Assembly: GCA_023053545.1 (NCBI GenBank)
Contig: JAKZAN010000006.1
Span: 4,345,001-4,409,000, forward strand
Length of the DNA stretch: 64,000 bases
DNA from: Lepidurus packardi
Lineage: Eukaryota; Arthropoda; Branchiopoda; Notostraca; Triopsidae
Direction of reading: 5' to 3'
In this document: positions 21,701 through 34,150 of the stretch, piece after piece
Numbering within the stretch: the stretch's first letter is position 1
Layout: each line of letters begins with the position of its first letter
Program-made: the position numbers and the translations under genes
The notes under the pieces: model-generated
The model's input: the letters and a program-made list of their open reading frames with translations, nothing else
Databases searched by the model: none
Told to the model about the DNA's origin: nothing

Positions 21701-24590
21701 ATGTAATATAGTTCGTAGAATGCATACAACATATGTATTTCATGACACGTTCATTGTCGAACGTTTTTGCAGGTATGAAGTCAGAATTGCCTTGCCTTTG
21801 CGCTCATTTTCATTGTTCAAGCTTGGAAAGGCTCCTTGTCGTGTAGTGTAACTTTAAACCATTCATCTGATTGACTTTGCGGGAGTAAACCCTCGTTTTA
21901 CCTGTCTCACCTGGGCTGTCCACGTTGGCGCCCATCAGGTGCCAAATCTGACACTCGAAACGTATTGTTCCACAGCAGCCAACAGTGAAAAACCTCCCTT
22001 CTGGCTCTTTTGGCATTGCTTACCGTATCCTTTACACTCTTGCCTCTCTCTACTCCAGATATCATCTGACTTGCTAACGAGCAGGTGAAAAACTTTCTCA
22101 CTTTTAGGGTTCGCCTCAACACACCAAACACTCGGCAGATGTCAAGGATCCCAATTTCCCGAACAACTATACAGTTACGAAGCTTACCATTGTGAAGAGG
22201 CTCATTTTCATACGTAGAGAAGCTTCGTGCGTTTTGTGGCTTTTCACATCAAACGAAAATTATAGGCTGTCTCGAGTCTGTAAGAGGAAAATAAGCCCCT
22301 TGACAGTTTTCGGCCACTTGAGTGCCTTTAGCTTTCGCATCTGTTGTTTAGCAGAAGGGACTAAATTAACCTCCTTATATCCGTGGATGTTTTCCCTAAA
22401 TCAAATTTTCGCTCTTTTCATAGGTATACACAAGCGGGAAAGTGGCTGGGAAACCTTCTGTTTGAAAAGAAAAGAGGCGGTTACTATTGTCCCTTGTGCT
22501 GTTTCCTTTTCTAACTGGAAATCTCGTGTTTCTGTCGCTATTGAAAAGCCCGGAGAACCCGCAAAGAATTAGGAAGCGAGAAATTACGGTTATCAAAAGC
22601 ACCTCTGCAACTCATAAATTACAGTGGTAAGCTTCTGGCAGGAAATCAGCCCCAAAAGGTTCGTATTTTAACTATTGTACACATAACCTAAACACAGATG
22701 ATACCCATTCACGACTTTTTAAACTCTTAGATGTAGTCCGTGTATAATCAGGAAGCGTGGCCCTCGTCGCTTTGCCTGCCACTCCAACCTTTTGACATTT
22801 CTTCAGGGCTTTTCTTGTATAACGAGCATAGGAGCAACAGTCTAACGCTGATTAAAGCTTCCGAAGCGTACTTTTTACTCGTAACCTATCTTTAAGATCC
22901 AAACTTCGCTTAACTTGCTTACTTTTACATACATAGAACAAAGGTAGAGTTCTATTTCCGGAATTCCGAGAAGGGAATCAACCAAGTGCAGTACAGACAG
23001 CACTCTTCAAACTTAAATCGCATGATTTATCTTTTCCTCATTGGAAAATGCAGCTTTTCAAAGTGCTATCCATCATTTTGGGTGCAAACTTGGTAAAAAC
23101 TCGGACTATCGATACTGTGTACATGTTTCCTTTAACGGCACCAAAGAGTGTGAGATTTAACTCTTCAGGTGTTTCTTAACGATGTAGCCCAGCATTCGTA
23201 GCATTGCTCGGCAACACAGTACTACAACAAGGTGTTTGTTTTACCCCCCCTCTGCCTCCTGGTCGGAGCCATATCATGACTATGAATGAAGGAAGTTTTC
23301 CATTAACTTTGGGGAAATTCTGACTAGATGGATATGAAGGTGCCCCAAACGGCCCGAACCAAAGTTTCCCAAAAGACAAGCCAAAAGGTGTCGAGGTGTG
23401 AGAGCAAGGTGGAAAAAGGAGAGGAAATTTCACAGGTCCGGCTCGGTTTAGGGTACTGTATTGTATATGTATATCCACACAGCGTATAATGTACTGTCCA
23501 TGTATAGTAAATCATACTTTACCCCAGATGCAGCCCGATGGTGTGTATATATCCCATACTACCAACGGCCACCTCATCGATCACGTCTGACACTTGTGTT
23601 AGCTTTTGTTTGCCTTGTTGCTTAGCAGGCAGTGTATATAATTGTAATTCCTTCATAAGTTTCCTTTTCTATTAAGCGAACAATCTTCCCAGGAACGTTT
23701 CATTCTCCTTCCCATTGCATTCTCGTTTTCGTACAAAATTTCCCAATTATTATCCCAAGTATTGCAATTGAAAAGATTGTAGGATACTTGAATTGGATCT
23801 TTGGAATGTGGAGTGGGGAATCTAGTTTAATCTAACGAAAGGTCAAACTAACTTCCTGCGTTTCCCAGCTTTTCTGGGAAGACCTCCGCAAAATATGAAC
23901 GAAACCACAGTATCTTAGGTTTGTGAACGAAAACCACCCCTCGAGTGTCAATATTTTTTCTTAATTATTGGCACAAGGCTGTGTTCTTCCGTTTTTCCGG
24001 CCTTTTGGGAACTGGCGGCGCCATCGTGTATTTGTGTCTCACTTCTTTTATCAGCATACCCTTTCTCTGCTACTTTTGCAAATACGTTTGCAGCACGTTG
24101 CACTGTTTGCCAATCTACAAAACTCCAGACATTCGTGTATTGATACAGTGTTGTGTTTTTATTTGAGTTCCAACTAAGAAACCATGGAACATCCCCCACC
24201 CATCTATCGTATCTCGTGGTAAAAACCCGTTGTTCCTTAAGTCTATATCATATAATGTAGTCTGGTTTGAGCGTCCGTGGCGATACATAGCCATTTCGGC
24301 CTTATCATTACTCATTTTACTCGCTCTTAAACTTGGCTACCTTATTTACTGTATTTTTTGTTGCGGTTTGCCTGCTACTGTCGTTTCTTTCTTCGTAACA
24401 AGGCTTGGGGTGAGACATTGGGTCGAAAAATTCAAACTTGACTCTATTAGGCATGCTAAATTAGCTTGCAACGGAAGTTTCAAGAATGAAAAACAAGAAT
24501 GAAAGTTTTCAAGAATGAAAAACAAGAATGAAAGTTTCGCATAGCAACAATGAAACTAACTTTTCAAAACAGTTTCGCTTACAAAATTTC
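18728..24590. other. Left part of the 37-kb gene desert
   Basis: The SMIM14 3' UTR probably ends near 19000 (no exact AATAAA seen; AATATAAA at about 19001). No other gene is recognised. The most coding-like stretch is 20835-21086, open on both strands, without a known motif or splice context. From 24478 to 24532 a short AAGAATGAAAAACAAGAATG repeat leads into the tandem duplication that follows. Confidence 0.5.
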
Positions 24591-24595
24591 AACTG

Positions 24596-24950
24596 TAACA
24601 TGCAGAAGAGCACCTAATATGCACTACATTCCCTTGCAACAGTCAACAATGAATCTTTCGCATGAAAACCAACGAAAATAGCTAAAAATGCATTAAAAAT
24701 ATCAACTAACCAAAATTCAACTGTAACATGCATTAGTACGAATAATATGCATAAAAAAGTTTCTTTCATACATGCAGAAGAGCAGTAACATGCAGAAGAG
24801 CACCTAATACGTACTACATTCCCTTGCAACAGTCAACAATGAATCTTTCGCATGAAAACCAACGAAATTAGCTAAAAAATACATTAAAAATATCAACTAA
24901 CCAAAATTCAACTGTAACATGCATTAGTACGAATAATATGCATAAAAAAG
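24596..24950 (+). repeat. 190-bp tandem duplication
   Basis: TAACATGCAGAAGAGCACCT occurs at 24596 and 24786, and the copies stay near-identical through ATATCAACTAACCAAAATTC up to ATGCATAAAAAAG. Copy one is full length (24596-24785) and copy two runs to about 24950. The high identity suggests a recent event. Each copy has one CAACAATGAA word. Confidence 0.85.
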
Positions 24951-26723
24951 GTCTCGAGAATGAAACTCGCCTAAATTTCTCCTTGACCATTCCGGGTTCC
25001 ACATACTTGAAATAGTTCGTTTTAAAAATGAAGCTGAAAAAGGTCAATAATTACAGGTTTTGATCTCCAGCTCCCAGATGAAGAAGGTTAGAAAAAAACT
25101 TTTTTTTTTCTTTTTTTAAAGAAAGAAAATTATATGGGAAACTATCCCTTTTTGCTCCTCTGCTACGTAGACAATCTGGGCGAAGAATTTTGTGAATGGA
25201 CCAACTCTGATCCCTTAAAAAAAAAATAAAAAAAAATATATATGAGTAATAGTTTAGTGGATCGGTTGGCGCCTGCCGTTCAGCAGGGGGGCTTTTGCTC
25301 ATGCCTTTTTAACATGGTTCCCTTTTAATGTTAGGAGGGGGTGGTTGGGGTCAAGTATGATCCGGGGCTTATGCAAATGATCTCTCTGGACGGGGACTGA
25401 CCCCCACCTTGTGTGTTTTTCAAAAAGCCAACTTGAGCGTCTATCTGCACGATTCGTGCAGTTCCGAATTCTACGGTTGCTGGTGCTGTCAGGTGGTCCC
25501 CAGTGCACCTTTTTGCGCTCTTTGGCTACTTGGCCTGCTTCTCCCCTCTCGTACCGATACATATATACATCTATAGAAGAATAGAACCGCAAAGCAAGGC
25601 AAAGCTATATATCTGCTCAGTTTTATACCTGAGCTATAGATTTTAAAACAAAACGGTGACGAAGTGCTGACTAGTGATCCCTCCTTTGTTTGCACACGGG
25701 GGCTTTTAGACTGAGGAACCTCCAATGAGAGGAACCCCAACAGAGTGTTTTAATGATGGGAACCTGATGAAGTAGACCTGCTTATGGGGTTTTGCTCTCG
25801 ACGTCTGTCTCTCTCTCTCTTTCTCTTGTTTCTGGCTATGCTCTCCATGCTCCTTTTGGAAAAGACTGACTGCTGCCGCGTGCAGCAGACGATGAGAGGT
25901 AAAGGGCATTAGGTATTAACTAGTTCCGGCTAAAAACCGACCCACAAAAAATGGGGGAAAAGGGAATAGCAGAAATACTCAGGAAAGAGTCTTTTTCCTC
26001 CTCTTACCTTAAAAAAGGCTAATAAATTGGGTAGTAACACACCTTATGCTGTTCATAGGAAAGCCCTTCCCAAATATTAGAGGGTTTTGCGAAACTAGAC
26101 TGATGAATGGGTTAAAAGACTGTTTTTTTTGGTACCCAAGGGGGATGGTAGTGGGATGTAGTTAAAAGGAGTGGTCAGTTGAAGGAATTTCTTTGAAATA
26201 CTTTTTTTTTTTTTTTTAACTTGTTCCTGCAGCTCGATTTATTGTGTCTATTAAAACCCCCTTGGAATCCTTAACGCAATACTCATGGAATGCTTTTTTT
26301 GGTTTTTCTTTTGTTTTATATCTTTCTTTTATCTTTTTTTTTTGGGTGGTAGGGATATAGAAGACTGGCAACAAGGAATTTTACATTGCATCTTCCGCCA
26401 AGAACATGAACATTTTTAGGGCTGGTGAAACAAGCAATACTTGGGAGCCATTTCCCAGGAGCTGGATGGATGGTTGCTGGTTAGTGAGGAGCTAATGAGT
26501 CATTTTCGCTAACATAACGTTGAGGTTTAACCCGGCCTGGAAACTATAGAGCGTAAGACGTCCTAAATGGTTTTTTACTTCGCCTGAAAGACTAAAAGTT
26601 CCGGAAAATTAAATAAAAAATAAATAAAAAATTGCATTAACAGTAATTTGGAAGTTTACGTTACACATTTGTTCGGGAAGAATGTCTGCGTGGAAAGTCG
26701 GTTAGAATTTTTTTGTCTTTTTT
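24951..26723. other. Intergenic, simple sequence only
   Basis: Poly(A)/poly(T) tracts, a CT-rich run at about 25806-25830 and a tRNA-like A-box at about 25248 that does not extend to a tRNA. No protein-coding exon recognised. Confidence 0.5.
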
Positions 26724-26727
26724 TTAA

Positions 26728-27041
26728 GGCTCCCGTATACCTTAGCTCGGTACAGGCGGTTAGCACTGGGAATTTCGCTAAGGTTTAATTTTTAATGCTT
26801 AAACATAGGAAAAGCGGCCTTATTGCATTTCATTCTTACTAAGGGCTTGTTTTCAATGCTTAAACATAGGAATATGGTCCTTGATTGTTACCAAGGTCTA
26901 TTTTCTCTAGTTCTACCATTCGAAAAATGTTGGATCTTAGATTAATCTTAATTAATCTTAGATTAATGTAAAAAAATCAAATACACCCAAAATCTCAACC
27001 TATGTAGATACAAATAAAAGATTTAGTTTTCCCTATTAAAT
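26728..27041 (+). mobile_element. Second left end of the TIR element, with a 62-bp internal repeat
   Basis: GGCTCCCGTATACCTTAGCT directly follows TTAA at 26724-26727. It continues CGGTACAGGCGGTTAGCAC..GGAATTTCG, parallel to the left end at 27042. A block ending AATGCTTAAACATAGGA recurs 62 bp apart (about 26793 and 26855). No matching right end is present before the inner element, so this is a partial or nested copy. Confidence 0.5.
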
Positions 27042-27570
27042 GCTCCCGTATACCTTAGCTCGGTATAAACGGTTATAGCATACGGAATTTCGGAGCAACT
27101 TTTGAAGAAAGCACTGCATTTAATGAAAAAAATTCTTTGACCGTAATCTTGAGCTTGCTAACAGGTAGTGTACAACCAATGGACAATTTTTTCCAATGAA
27201 TAATAAATTAGCAATCTGCAAATGAAGTTTGTAACTATAAGAAATACGTTACCTAACAATCTGTCCTTTGGTTGTGCACTAGTTGCTAATAAAAGAAAAC
27301 TTTTGTTTTAGTTTGCTTTGAAATCTGGCAAGCCGTTTTCGAGAAAGCTTGTTCCGAAAGTTTGGCGACTTGATTTGGGATATTGTGCTGCTACAGCAAA
27401 CTGTGGTGACAAATTGTACTTTTCATATCAAACCAAGCGTAGAAACTTGGCCGGCAATTAGCTGTCTATTTATGTTCTTACTTTCTTATGCAAGGCTTTT
27501 GCCAAACAATAACAAACATCAGCGCCATCTATGATTCTTTTCCATCAATAAGCTAAGGTATACGGAAGCC
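27042..27570 (+). mobile_element. Non-autonomous TIR transposable element (529 bp)
   Basis: The left end GCTCCCGTATACCTTAGCT and the right end AGCTAAGGTATACGGAAGCC are inverted repeats of about 19 bp. The element is flanked by TTAAAT at 27036-27041 and again at 27571-27576, a likely target-site duplication. The other left end (26728) also follows TTAA. No transposase frame is inside. TTAA flanks are reminiscent of piggyBac-type elements, but the family cannot be fixed by eye. Confidence 0.6.
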
Positions 27571-27585
27571 TTAAATGTCATTAAA

Positions 27586-27888
27586 TAAAAGAACACAATT
27601 CAGTAATTAAAACTGGAGAGATTCAAATGCAGTGTAATATTATACTACTATACCTTACATTATAGTAATAATAATATACTTTACATTCTAGAAACAGAAG
27701 AGGGATGTAGCTGTTAAAAAAATCCTTAAAATTCAAGATTTTAAAAATTCCAAAAAATTACCAACGAAAATCTGCAGTAAAACGTTTTACAAGTAAAAAC
27801 TCCTTATATCGTTTATTGTCATGAAATCATATTACACAATATTCCCAAAATCCAACAGTTAAATAGGAAATTCCGTATAATACTTGGA
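27586..27888 (+). repeat. Dispersed AT-rich repeat, copy 1
   Basis: It shares blocks in the same order with 33838-34150: AAATGCAGTGTAATATT, then ATCGTTTATTGTCATGAAAT, then GTTAAATAGGAAATTCCGT. It abuts the right end of the TIR element. No coding capacity. Confidence 0.6.
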
Positions 27889-30260
27889 AGTGGACACGCA
27901 CTGTACAAAAAATGGCATTAACAGTCGAAGATATGGAATGTTTATTTTAGTTTAATGCTCTAACTCTTTTCCAAAACATTCATTGTTGTTTTGAATTGAA
28001 GTTGTGGTCGGGCTTGTTTTAGAAGACTGCTGCGTTTATAATTTGTGTTTATATTTTCTTAGGAAAAATAACTCGGATTTGGGATCTGCGTGTTTTGGGG
28101 AAAGATACACCACGTGCTGGGTTTGGAGGTGTGAGATTCTGACACTTTTGCAAATTTGCGTATCTGTCAATCATGGAGGTTTCAGGTCTTCTCTCTGGCA
28201 AACGAGATGAAATGGAAACGAAACGAAAGGAAGCGAAACGAAACGAAACTGTGAAACGGTGAAATCGTTCCTTGACATGCGAGATACCCAGTCACACAAG
28301 CCAAGATCTACGTTGAGCCCAAACAGCACTTGGGACATGTCAGACAGTTTCAAATCTGATAAAAATCCTATTATGTGTTAGCCTTGCTAGCTTTGCGTTG
28401 ATGGGTACGTCAGCCCCTTTTGGCCCTGGCGCGAGAAAGCATTTTTATGCAAATGTGCAAAAGGGCGTGAAATGCTCCTTGCCCCTCCGTTGAGCTCGAA
28501 ATTTTTCAAAATGTTACGCGATTGACTGGACTTGGCAACTTGAGTATTATTGTGCCTTCTTTTTCTTTGTTAAAAACGACCGCCCTCCCCCGCTAACAAA
28601 ATTTGAACCATGACAAAAAAAATCTGAAAATTATTACAATTTGATTAGGGAGATTTGAACTTTCTCAAACTTGGCGCTCTACTATGGAAAACGAAGCTTT
28701 TTAACTGTCTACCAGCACATTTAGTTCAATTTCTTTTAAATTCTTTTGACTCGATTAGGTATTCAAACCCAACCAAGTCAATGTAACTCAACTTGATACT
28801 TTACGTTGGTTAAGTATTGCGTTCTTTTTACAGTTCTCCAACTCAGCATGGACTTCTTGAATGACTCAAAAAAAATTCTAAAAAATAAAGAAAGTAAAAA
28901 CGACAACACAGTGTCTCTCATTAAGGGTCGTTTGGGCAGAACAGCACAACAACTTCGTGACCTCTTAGCACATATCATGTATAGTACCAGCAGGTCGGTC
29001 TTTGCTCAGTACACACGCTTGGTACATAACGCATTCCCCAAACTGGTCAAACGGAGCGCTTTGGGGGATAGGATGGGTTAAGCAACCCTAATTATAAACA
29101 TAAGGGGGGAATAAGTTGGGTTGGTAATTTGCGAAAAGCGGTTGAACCAATTAAGACTTGAGGTTTGTTTGAAAACAGGTGCTGCGCGATGTTGGCACCT
29201 CTTTTGCATCGGATTACTTTTTTTTTTTTTTTTTTTTTTTTAATGGAGCTTGTTATGCAAGTGTGTAATTATGAGACAAATAGCTCCTGGCGAATTTTTC
29301 GGTTGACTTGTTGAAAAACACCCGGACCCTCTTGCTTTCTGTTTGGACGTACCGGTTCCGAATTTCGTCGGTTTTCCGTGACTGAGTTACGACGTGGTAT
29401 TGATACTGATGGCCTCGGCTTTTAATTTTAATTACAAACTGTTAGTTTCTGTTGGCAACACATGGTTTATAGTTCCACTATTCGCCAGTGTAATTACGGC
29501 ACGCATGCCGCCAACGTGTCCGTGTTCAAGGAATCAGAAAACATGATCTGGAGTGAATTACTTTCGTTGGACTTGGCCAAGTGTGTGGAACAGCACAGCA
29601 GGAGTTTACGATTTTTTTTTTTTTTTTTTTACTTTGTATTTGGCCTGGACCTGAGGATAAGCTGAGGATAAGGAAGAAGGTAAATGGAACAGGAATCTTC
29701 TTCAGCTTTCAAACTAAAGAAGTGTTTTGTTTTTACATAATGATTGAACGAAATTCAAGTTTGGATTGAGCTGTAATTCCTAGCTCCCTTTTTACCTTTC
29801 TTGTGTTTTTTGAGTTCGTCATGTAAACTGTTAACTATCTGAAAGTTAGCTTTGTGAAATGCGTCGCACTGTTTCAGTTAACCAATTTGTTGCGGATCTT
29901 AAGCCATTACTATTGTTCAAAACCGCGTCAGAAACTGCAGAAACTGTGCAAAGATATTCAGGAACTTGGTTAACCTTCCATGGCAATGAAATACTTCAAA
30001 ATAAGTTATATAAAGCTGAATTTAAAGTTGTAATATTACGAAATTTTTTTTAAAAAAAGTAGATGAAGGACATATCTAAAATTGTAAAATTGTTTAAAAC
30101 AATACGAAGAACATTTCCAAAATTGTAATAATGTTTTTTTGTTTATTTTTTGAATAGGACTTGTAGGCTTAAGCCTGTTACCGTCGTTTAGTTCTTCCTA
30201 AAAAAAAGGCTTGGGGTGAGGAGTTGGGTAATGTCTAACTTAAAAGTAGGGATAAATGTG
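27889..30260. other. Intergenic, no gene recognised
   Basis: Contains GAAACGAAACGAAA-type simple repeats (about 28205-28250), a poly(T) run of about 23 at 29219 and another near 29611. The 91-residue open frame at 28806-29081 has no recognisable motif. Confidence 0.45.
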
Positions 30261-30299
30261 GCGGTAAACATAGATTCACTGTTGACCCAGACTCGGTAC

Positions 30300-30740
30300 T
30301 ATTCGTCATTACTGAGTTTCACTGTTGACAAGCACGGAAATTGTGTGTTGCAATCCATAGGAGCTCACTCTTGGAGTTCATAGTTGAAGTTCACTGTTGA
30401 CAACCATTGCAATTCTTTACTGAAATTCATTAAAGCTGATTCTGGGGGTTCATTATTGAAGTTCATTGTTAACAATAATGGAAATTGTGTGTTGAAATCC
30501 ATAGGAGCTCAATGTTGGAGTTCATAGTTGAAATTGACAGTTGGCGGCCATTGCAGTTCTTTACTGACATTCATTAAAGCTGATTCTGGGAGTTCGTTAT
30601 TGAATTTAATTGTTGGCAGTAATGTAAGTTGTGTGTTGAAATCCATAGAAGCTTGTATAGATGCAGTTCATTACTGTAGTTCATTGTTGACAACCATGGG
30701 AATTCTTTCTTGGGATCCATTGCCGTTCATTCACGCAGTT
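30300..30740 (+). repeat. Three-unit tandem repeat, period 144 bp
   Basis: TTGTGTGTTG recurs at 30341, 30485 and 30629, each followed by (C/A)AATCCATAGGAGCT-like sequence and preceded by GTTGACA-like blocks. Units are diverged. Related text (GTTGCAATCC.TAGAAGCTCACTG, and TTCTGTAAAAATAACCGAAT) occurs at 36400-36545. Confidence 0.8.
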
Positions 30741-32029
30741 AACTGTTGCAATTCGTAAAAAGTGACCGAATACAGAACTGTAAACCTAGTTTTAGTTACC
30801 AAACTGCAAGAAAAACGCCTTCGATTTGTTGTGAATTTACGAGACTTTCTGTAGTTGATTCAGATTGCATTCAAACATGTATTCAGGTCGTGTAGAAGTC
30901 ACAACGGGTTATTGTGTTCTTTTACCTTGGTTGGAACTAAACGCTCTAATAGTTTGGAAGTAATCACTAAGAGAGACAAACTTAGTGAAAGCATGATTGA
31001 AATCCCCACTATTGGAAAGAGGGTGGAGCTTAAAAGGCAAAAGAGCGTTAGATTTGGACCTTTCGCTGATAAAAACGAATTGAGCATGTGTATAATGCAT
31101 TGGGGCATTGGAAGTCAATTCGTTGGTTTGGAGGCGGAAGATTGTGTCTTCTATTTACCCAAGGAAACTTTCTGTTTCTCGCGATATGTGTCTATATGCG
31201 TGTGTGAGTTTCGTGTCGGTGTTGTTGTTGTTGTTACAGCGTTGGCTAAACATGGCTGTGCAAACGGGTTGTTATTAGCCGCCCACATTTCACGGGAAAC
31301 CTGCTCATTTCCATACCAGTCAAAGCACACCGCCGTCTTTTAGCCGACTCTCGTTCATCCTCTGGATGCACGTTGGTTAAATACCTTAAAAAATCTTCAT
31401 AAAATAGCACAAAGGCTCGTGATTTGTGCTCACCCCAGCGTGTCAAGCTACAGCAAAACAAACATTCCCTTTTTTCTTTGCTCTCTGTATAATTAGAAGC
31501 GTCGTTAAATGTTGAAACTCTAAACTTAAATTAAGAGCCATTTTTAAGGATTTTTTAAACGCATATTTGTAATTTTCTTAGTAGTTTAGTTATTGGTTTT
31601 TGCCCCCCCCCCCCCCCCAACTGCAATCTGAGGTTCAAAATAAGATCTCAAGTCAACTATCCTTTTTTCTTATCTCATGAAATATTAAGAGAAAAATAGA
31701 ATAAAGTCCTGGAGAAAAATGAAATGAATTTCTACTCTAATTAGGCGCATTGGGTCCGACTTTCACTCTTCCACTACCCTAATTTCCTTTGCAACAATCG
31801 CCGAATCCACTTTCTGCATTCTAATGCGCAACTAAACTATCCCGAGTACTCGTTTCTATACACAAGGAGCGTAATTACACAAGACCCCTATAGGGACTCT
31901 CAACCGACCGACTTTGCATCGATACGCTACATTTCTTGCCAACTATTTCTTTTTTTTTTTAGATTATTGGAAGTTAAACCACGACATCGTTTGCAAGTGT
32001 TTGAGAAATCTAAAGCAGTTGAGCAGACA

Positions 32030-32066
<37 letters not shown>

Positions 32067-33537
32067 AAGAAGGTAGTAGTGACCTTATGCAAGTGTTATG
32101 GCCTTTAATAGGTATCTTCGTGTTTGTAACTCGGTTTATATGTTTGCTATGGCTTGGATGCATAATTAGAAGGCACTTGGGGTGCAGCAGAACAAAGAAA
32201 GAAAAAAGAAAAACTTGAGCGGAACAATTAGGGCTCGGGTTGCGAGCTGGGAGCGTTTTTCATAATAGAAAAGCTCTTTTTTTAACACTTGGGAGGGCTT
32301 GGGAGCGTTAACTTGTGTCGGCGAATGATGAGGGCGCACCGCTAACGTTCGGGGATGCTGTTTTTGCGGGGCAAGCGTGAACCGCCTGCATCATTTTCAT
32401 TAGGGCCGTTTTTCATATGCAAACGAAGGCTTTCCCCCCCTTCGTAGATCGGCCAGTCTCCCAAAAGCATTCCTTTCGGAGGTCCTTCCTTATTTATACC
32501 AAAGTTCCCTCTTGGCTTATATGTGTGTGCCTATTGTATTGGTGGCCATGTTAAGCTCTCGCTGACCCTCTAATCGAGTCCGGGACACACTCAAGAAAAG
32601 AAAGAAAAACCTTTTGGCTCGGCCTTTTCTTGTAACTTATCTTTTTACAGCTGCGATGTCGAACCGTGTTTCCCATCCATACCGACACGTCCCAACGCCG
32701 AATGGCTGATGGATCTTTTTACACACTAACTTGGAGTCCAAAACTTGAGCTATAATTAACGTTAGAAGCTAAACTATAAAGACGATGCACCAAACTCGTA
32801 CACACTGGTTTTTACTCTTTTAGATGGACGAAATTGGATGTGCCTGCCTTTGAGAAAATCTTCTCTAATTCCTCCTCCATATTCCCCAATTCTTCTATGT
32901 TCGAATTATTTGAATTTATTGTGAATTATTTAAATTTCTTTTGAACTTATTGTGAATTATTTGAATTTCTTTTGAATTTCTGAAATTATTTGAATTTCTT
33001 TTGAATTTCTTGCGAATTATTTAAAATTCAATTGGAACTATTTGAATTAGTTTGAATATAATTTGAAAATTAAGAAAATTTGGTGCCAATAAAATAATGG
33101 CAAGAATTAGGATCAAACTGCCATATTGCAGTATGAAAGTTGGACGGCAATTGAACTCCAAATAATGAGTTAATGATTTAAGTTACTAAACTTTAATTTT
33201 ATTTATTTTTTAAATTGTAGTTTCTCCCAGCGATAGGCTCGCGGTTTCCTTTATTGATAATCAGTTTTACATTGTTCTTTTAGCTATGGAAGGACTTGAC
33301 ACGTTAAAGGGTAATGCGAAAGTATTACCCTTTAACAATCTCTTGTCGTGTGACTTATATATTTTTGTGACATGAATATATGATGCCAGCAATAGGCAAA
33401 GGCTACGCTGGTATAATTATTATTATTATTTTTTAAGAGGACTTAACACTGAGGTTATTTAAGAGATACTTTCGAACTCAGGTTTTTAGCTTTAACTTAG
33501 AAAAAGGCTGAAAATAGTGTGGGATGAGGGGGAACAA
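30741..33537. other. Intergenic, low-complexity rich
   Basis: Holds a C16 tract at 31603-31618, a poly(A) run of about 31 at 32033-32063 and a degenerate TTTGAATTTCTTTTGAATTA repeat at about 32905-33060. The 162-residue frame at 30855-31343 shows no domain and no splice context. Nothing else is recognised. Confidence 0.45.
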
Positions 33538-33790
33538 GACACAAGGACGCCGGGTCCCGACAGAAGGACGGCTAGCCTAATCTGACCTAACCTAGCTTAA
33601 TCTAACCTTGTGACCTATTTTTAATACTACTTAAACACTTAATAATCTCATTGGCGCTTAACCAATGAGCAGAGGCTTTTAAAACTCTCAATTTCTATTG
33701 GTCCCTTACAAGATTATAGTGGCGTCCTTCTGTCGGGGTCCGGCGTCCTTGTGTCGGGGTCCGGCGTCCTATTGTCGAGTCGTCCTCGTG
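33538..33790. mobile_element. Inverted-repeat element with GTCCTTGTGTCGGG termini
   Basis: Left arm 33538-33570 (GACACAAGGACGCCGGGTCC..) is inverted at 33722-33755 (GGCGTCCTTCTGTCGGGGTC..) around a loop of about 150 bp. The right side has extra tandem copies of GGCGTCCT(TG/AT)TGTCG to about 33790. The loop includes CCTAA-like repeats and a CATTGG..CCAATG palindrome. It is probably a foldback or MITE-type element. Confidence 0.6.
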
Positions 33791-33837
33791 TCGCGTTGCC
33801 GGATGAGGTTCAGAAAGTCCCAATCTTCGAAATTATT

Positions 33838-34150
33838 TATATTATTAAATTAAAGAAAGGAATGAAATTCTATCGTTAAAAACGGAAAAATTCAAATACA
33901 CTGTAATATTTTTTTATTAATAAGACTGATATTATATTACATTACAGTAGCCGGATTAACTATTTCAAACGATTTAAAAAATTGAAATTTAAAAAAATCT
34001 AAAAATTCTCGAAAATAATACCAATAAAATATGCAATAAGACGCTTTAAATTAAAAATCATATCATTTACTGTCATCCAATCATGATTAGACAATATTAT
34101 CAAAATCCTGTCGTTAAATAGGAAAATTCCGTGTAAAAGTTTGTAATATT
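33838..34150 (+). repeat. Dispersed AT-rich repeat, copy 2
   Basis: Diverged relative of 27586-27888 with collinear blocks AAATACACTGTAATATT, ATCATTTACTGTCATCCAAT and GTTAAATAGGAAAATTCCGT. Spacing between the first two blocks is about 168 bp here and 184 bp in the other copy. Confidence 0.6.

Noticed and set aside
25248-25300. tRNA-like segment (TAGTTTAGTGGAT A-box and a CCTGC/GCAGG stem)
   Set aside because: The stem loop has six bases rather than seven, and no T-arm with GTTCGA-type sequence follows at the right distance.
30855-31343. 162-codon frame
   Set aside because: No domain, includes a GTTGTTGTTGTT simple repeat, and lies in repeat-rich DNA; consistent with chance.
32605-32635. CCTTTTGGCTCGGCCTTTTC resembling part of U2 snRNA
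   Set aside because: The order of the blocks is wrong and no further U2 sequence follows.
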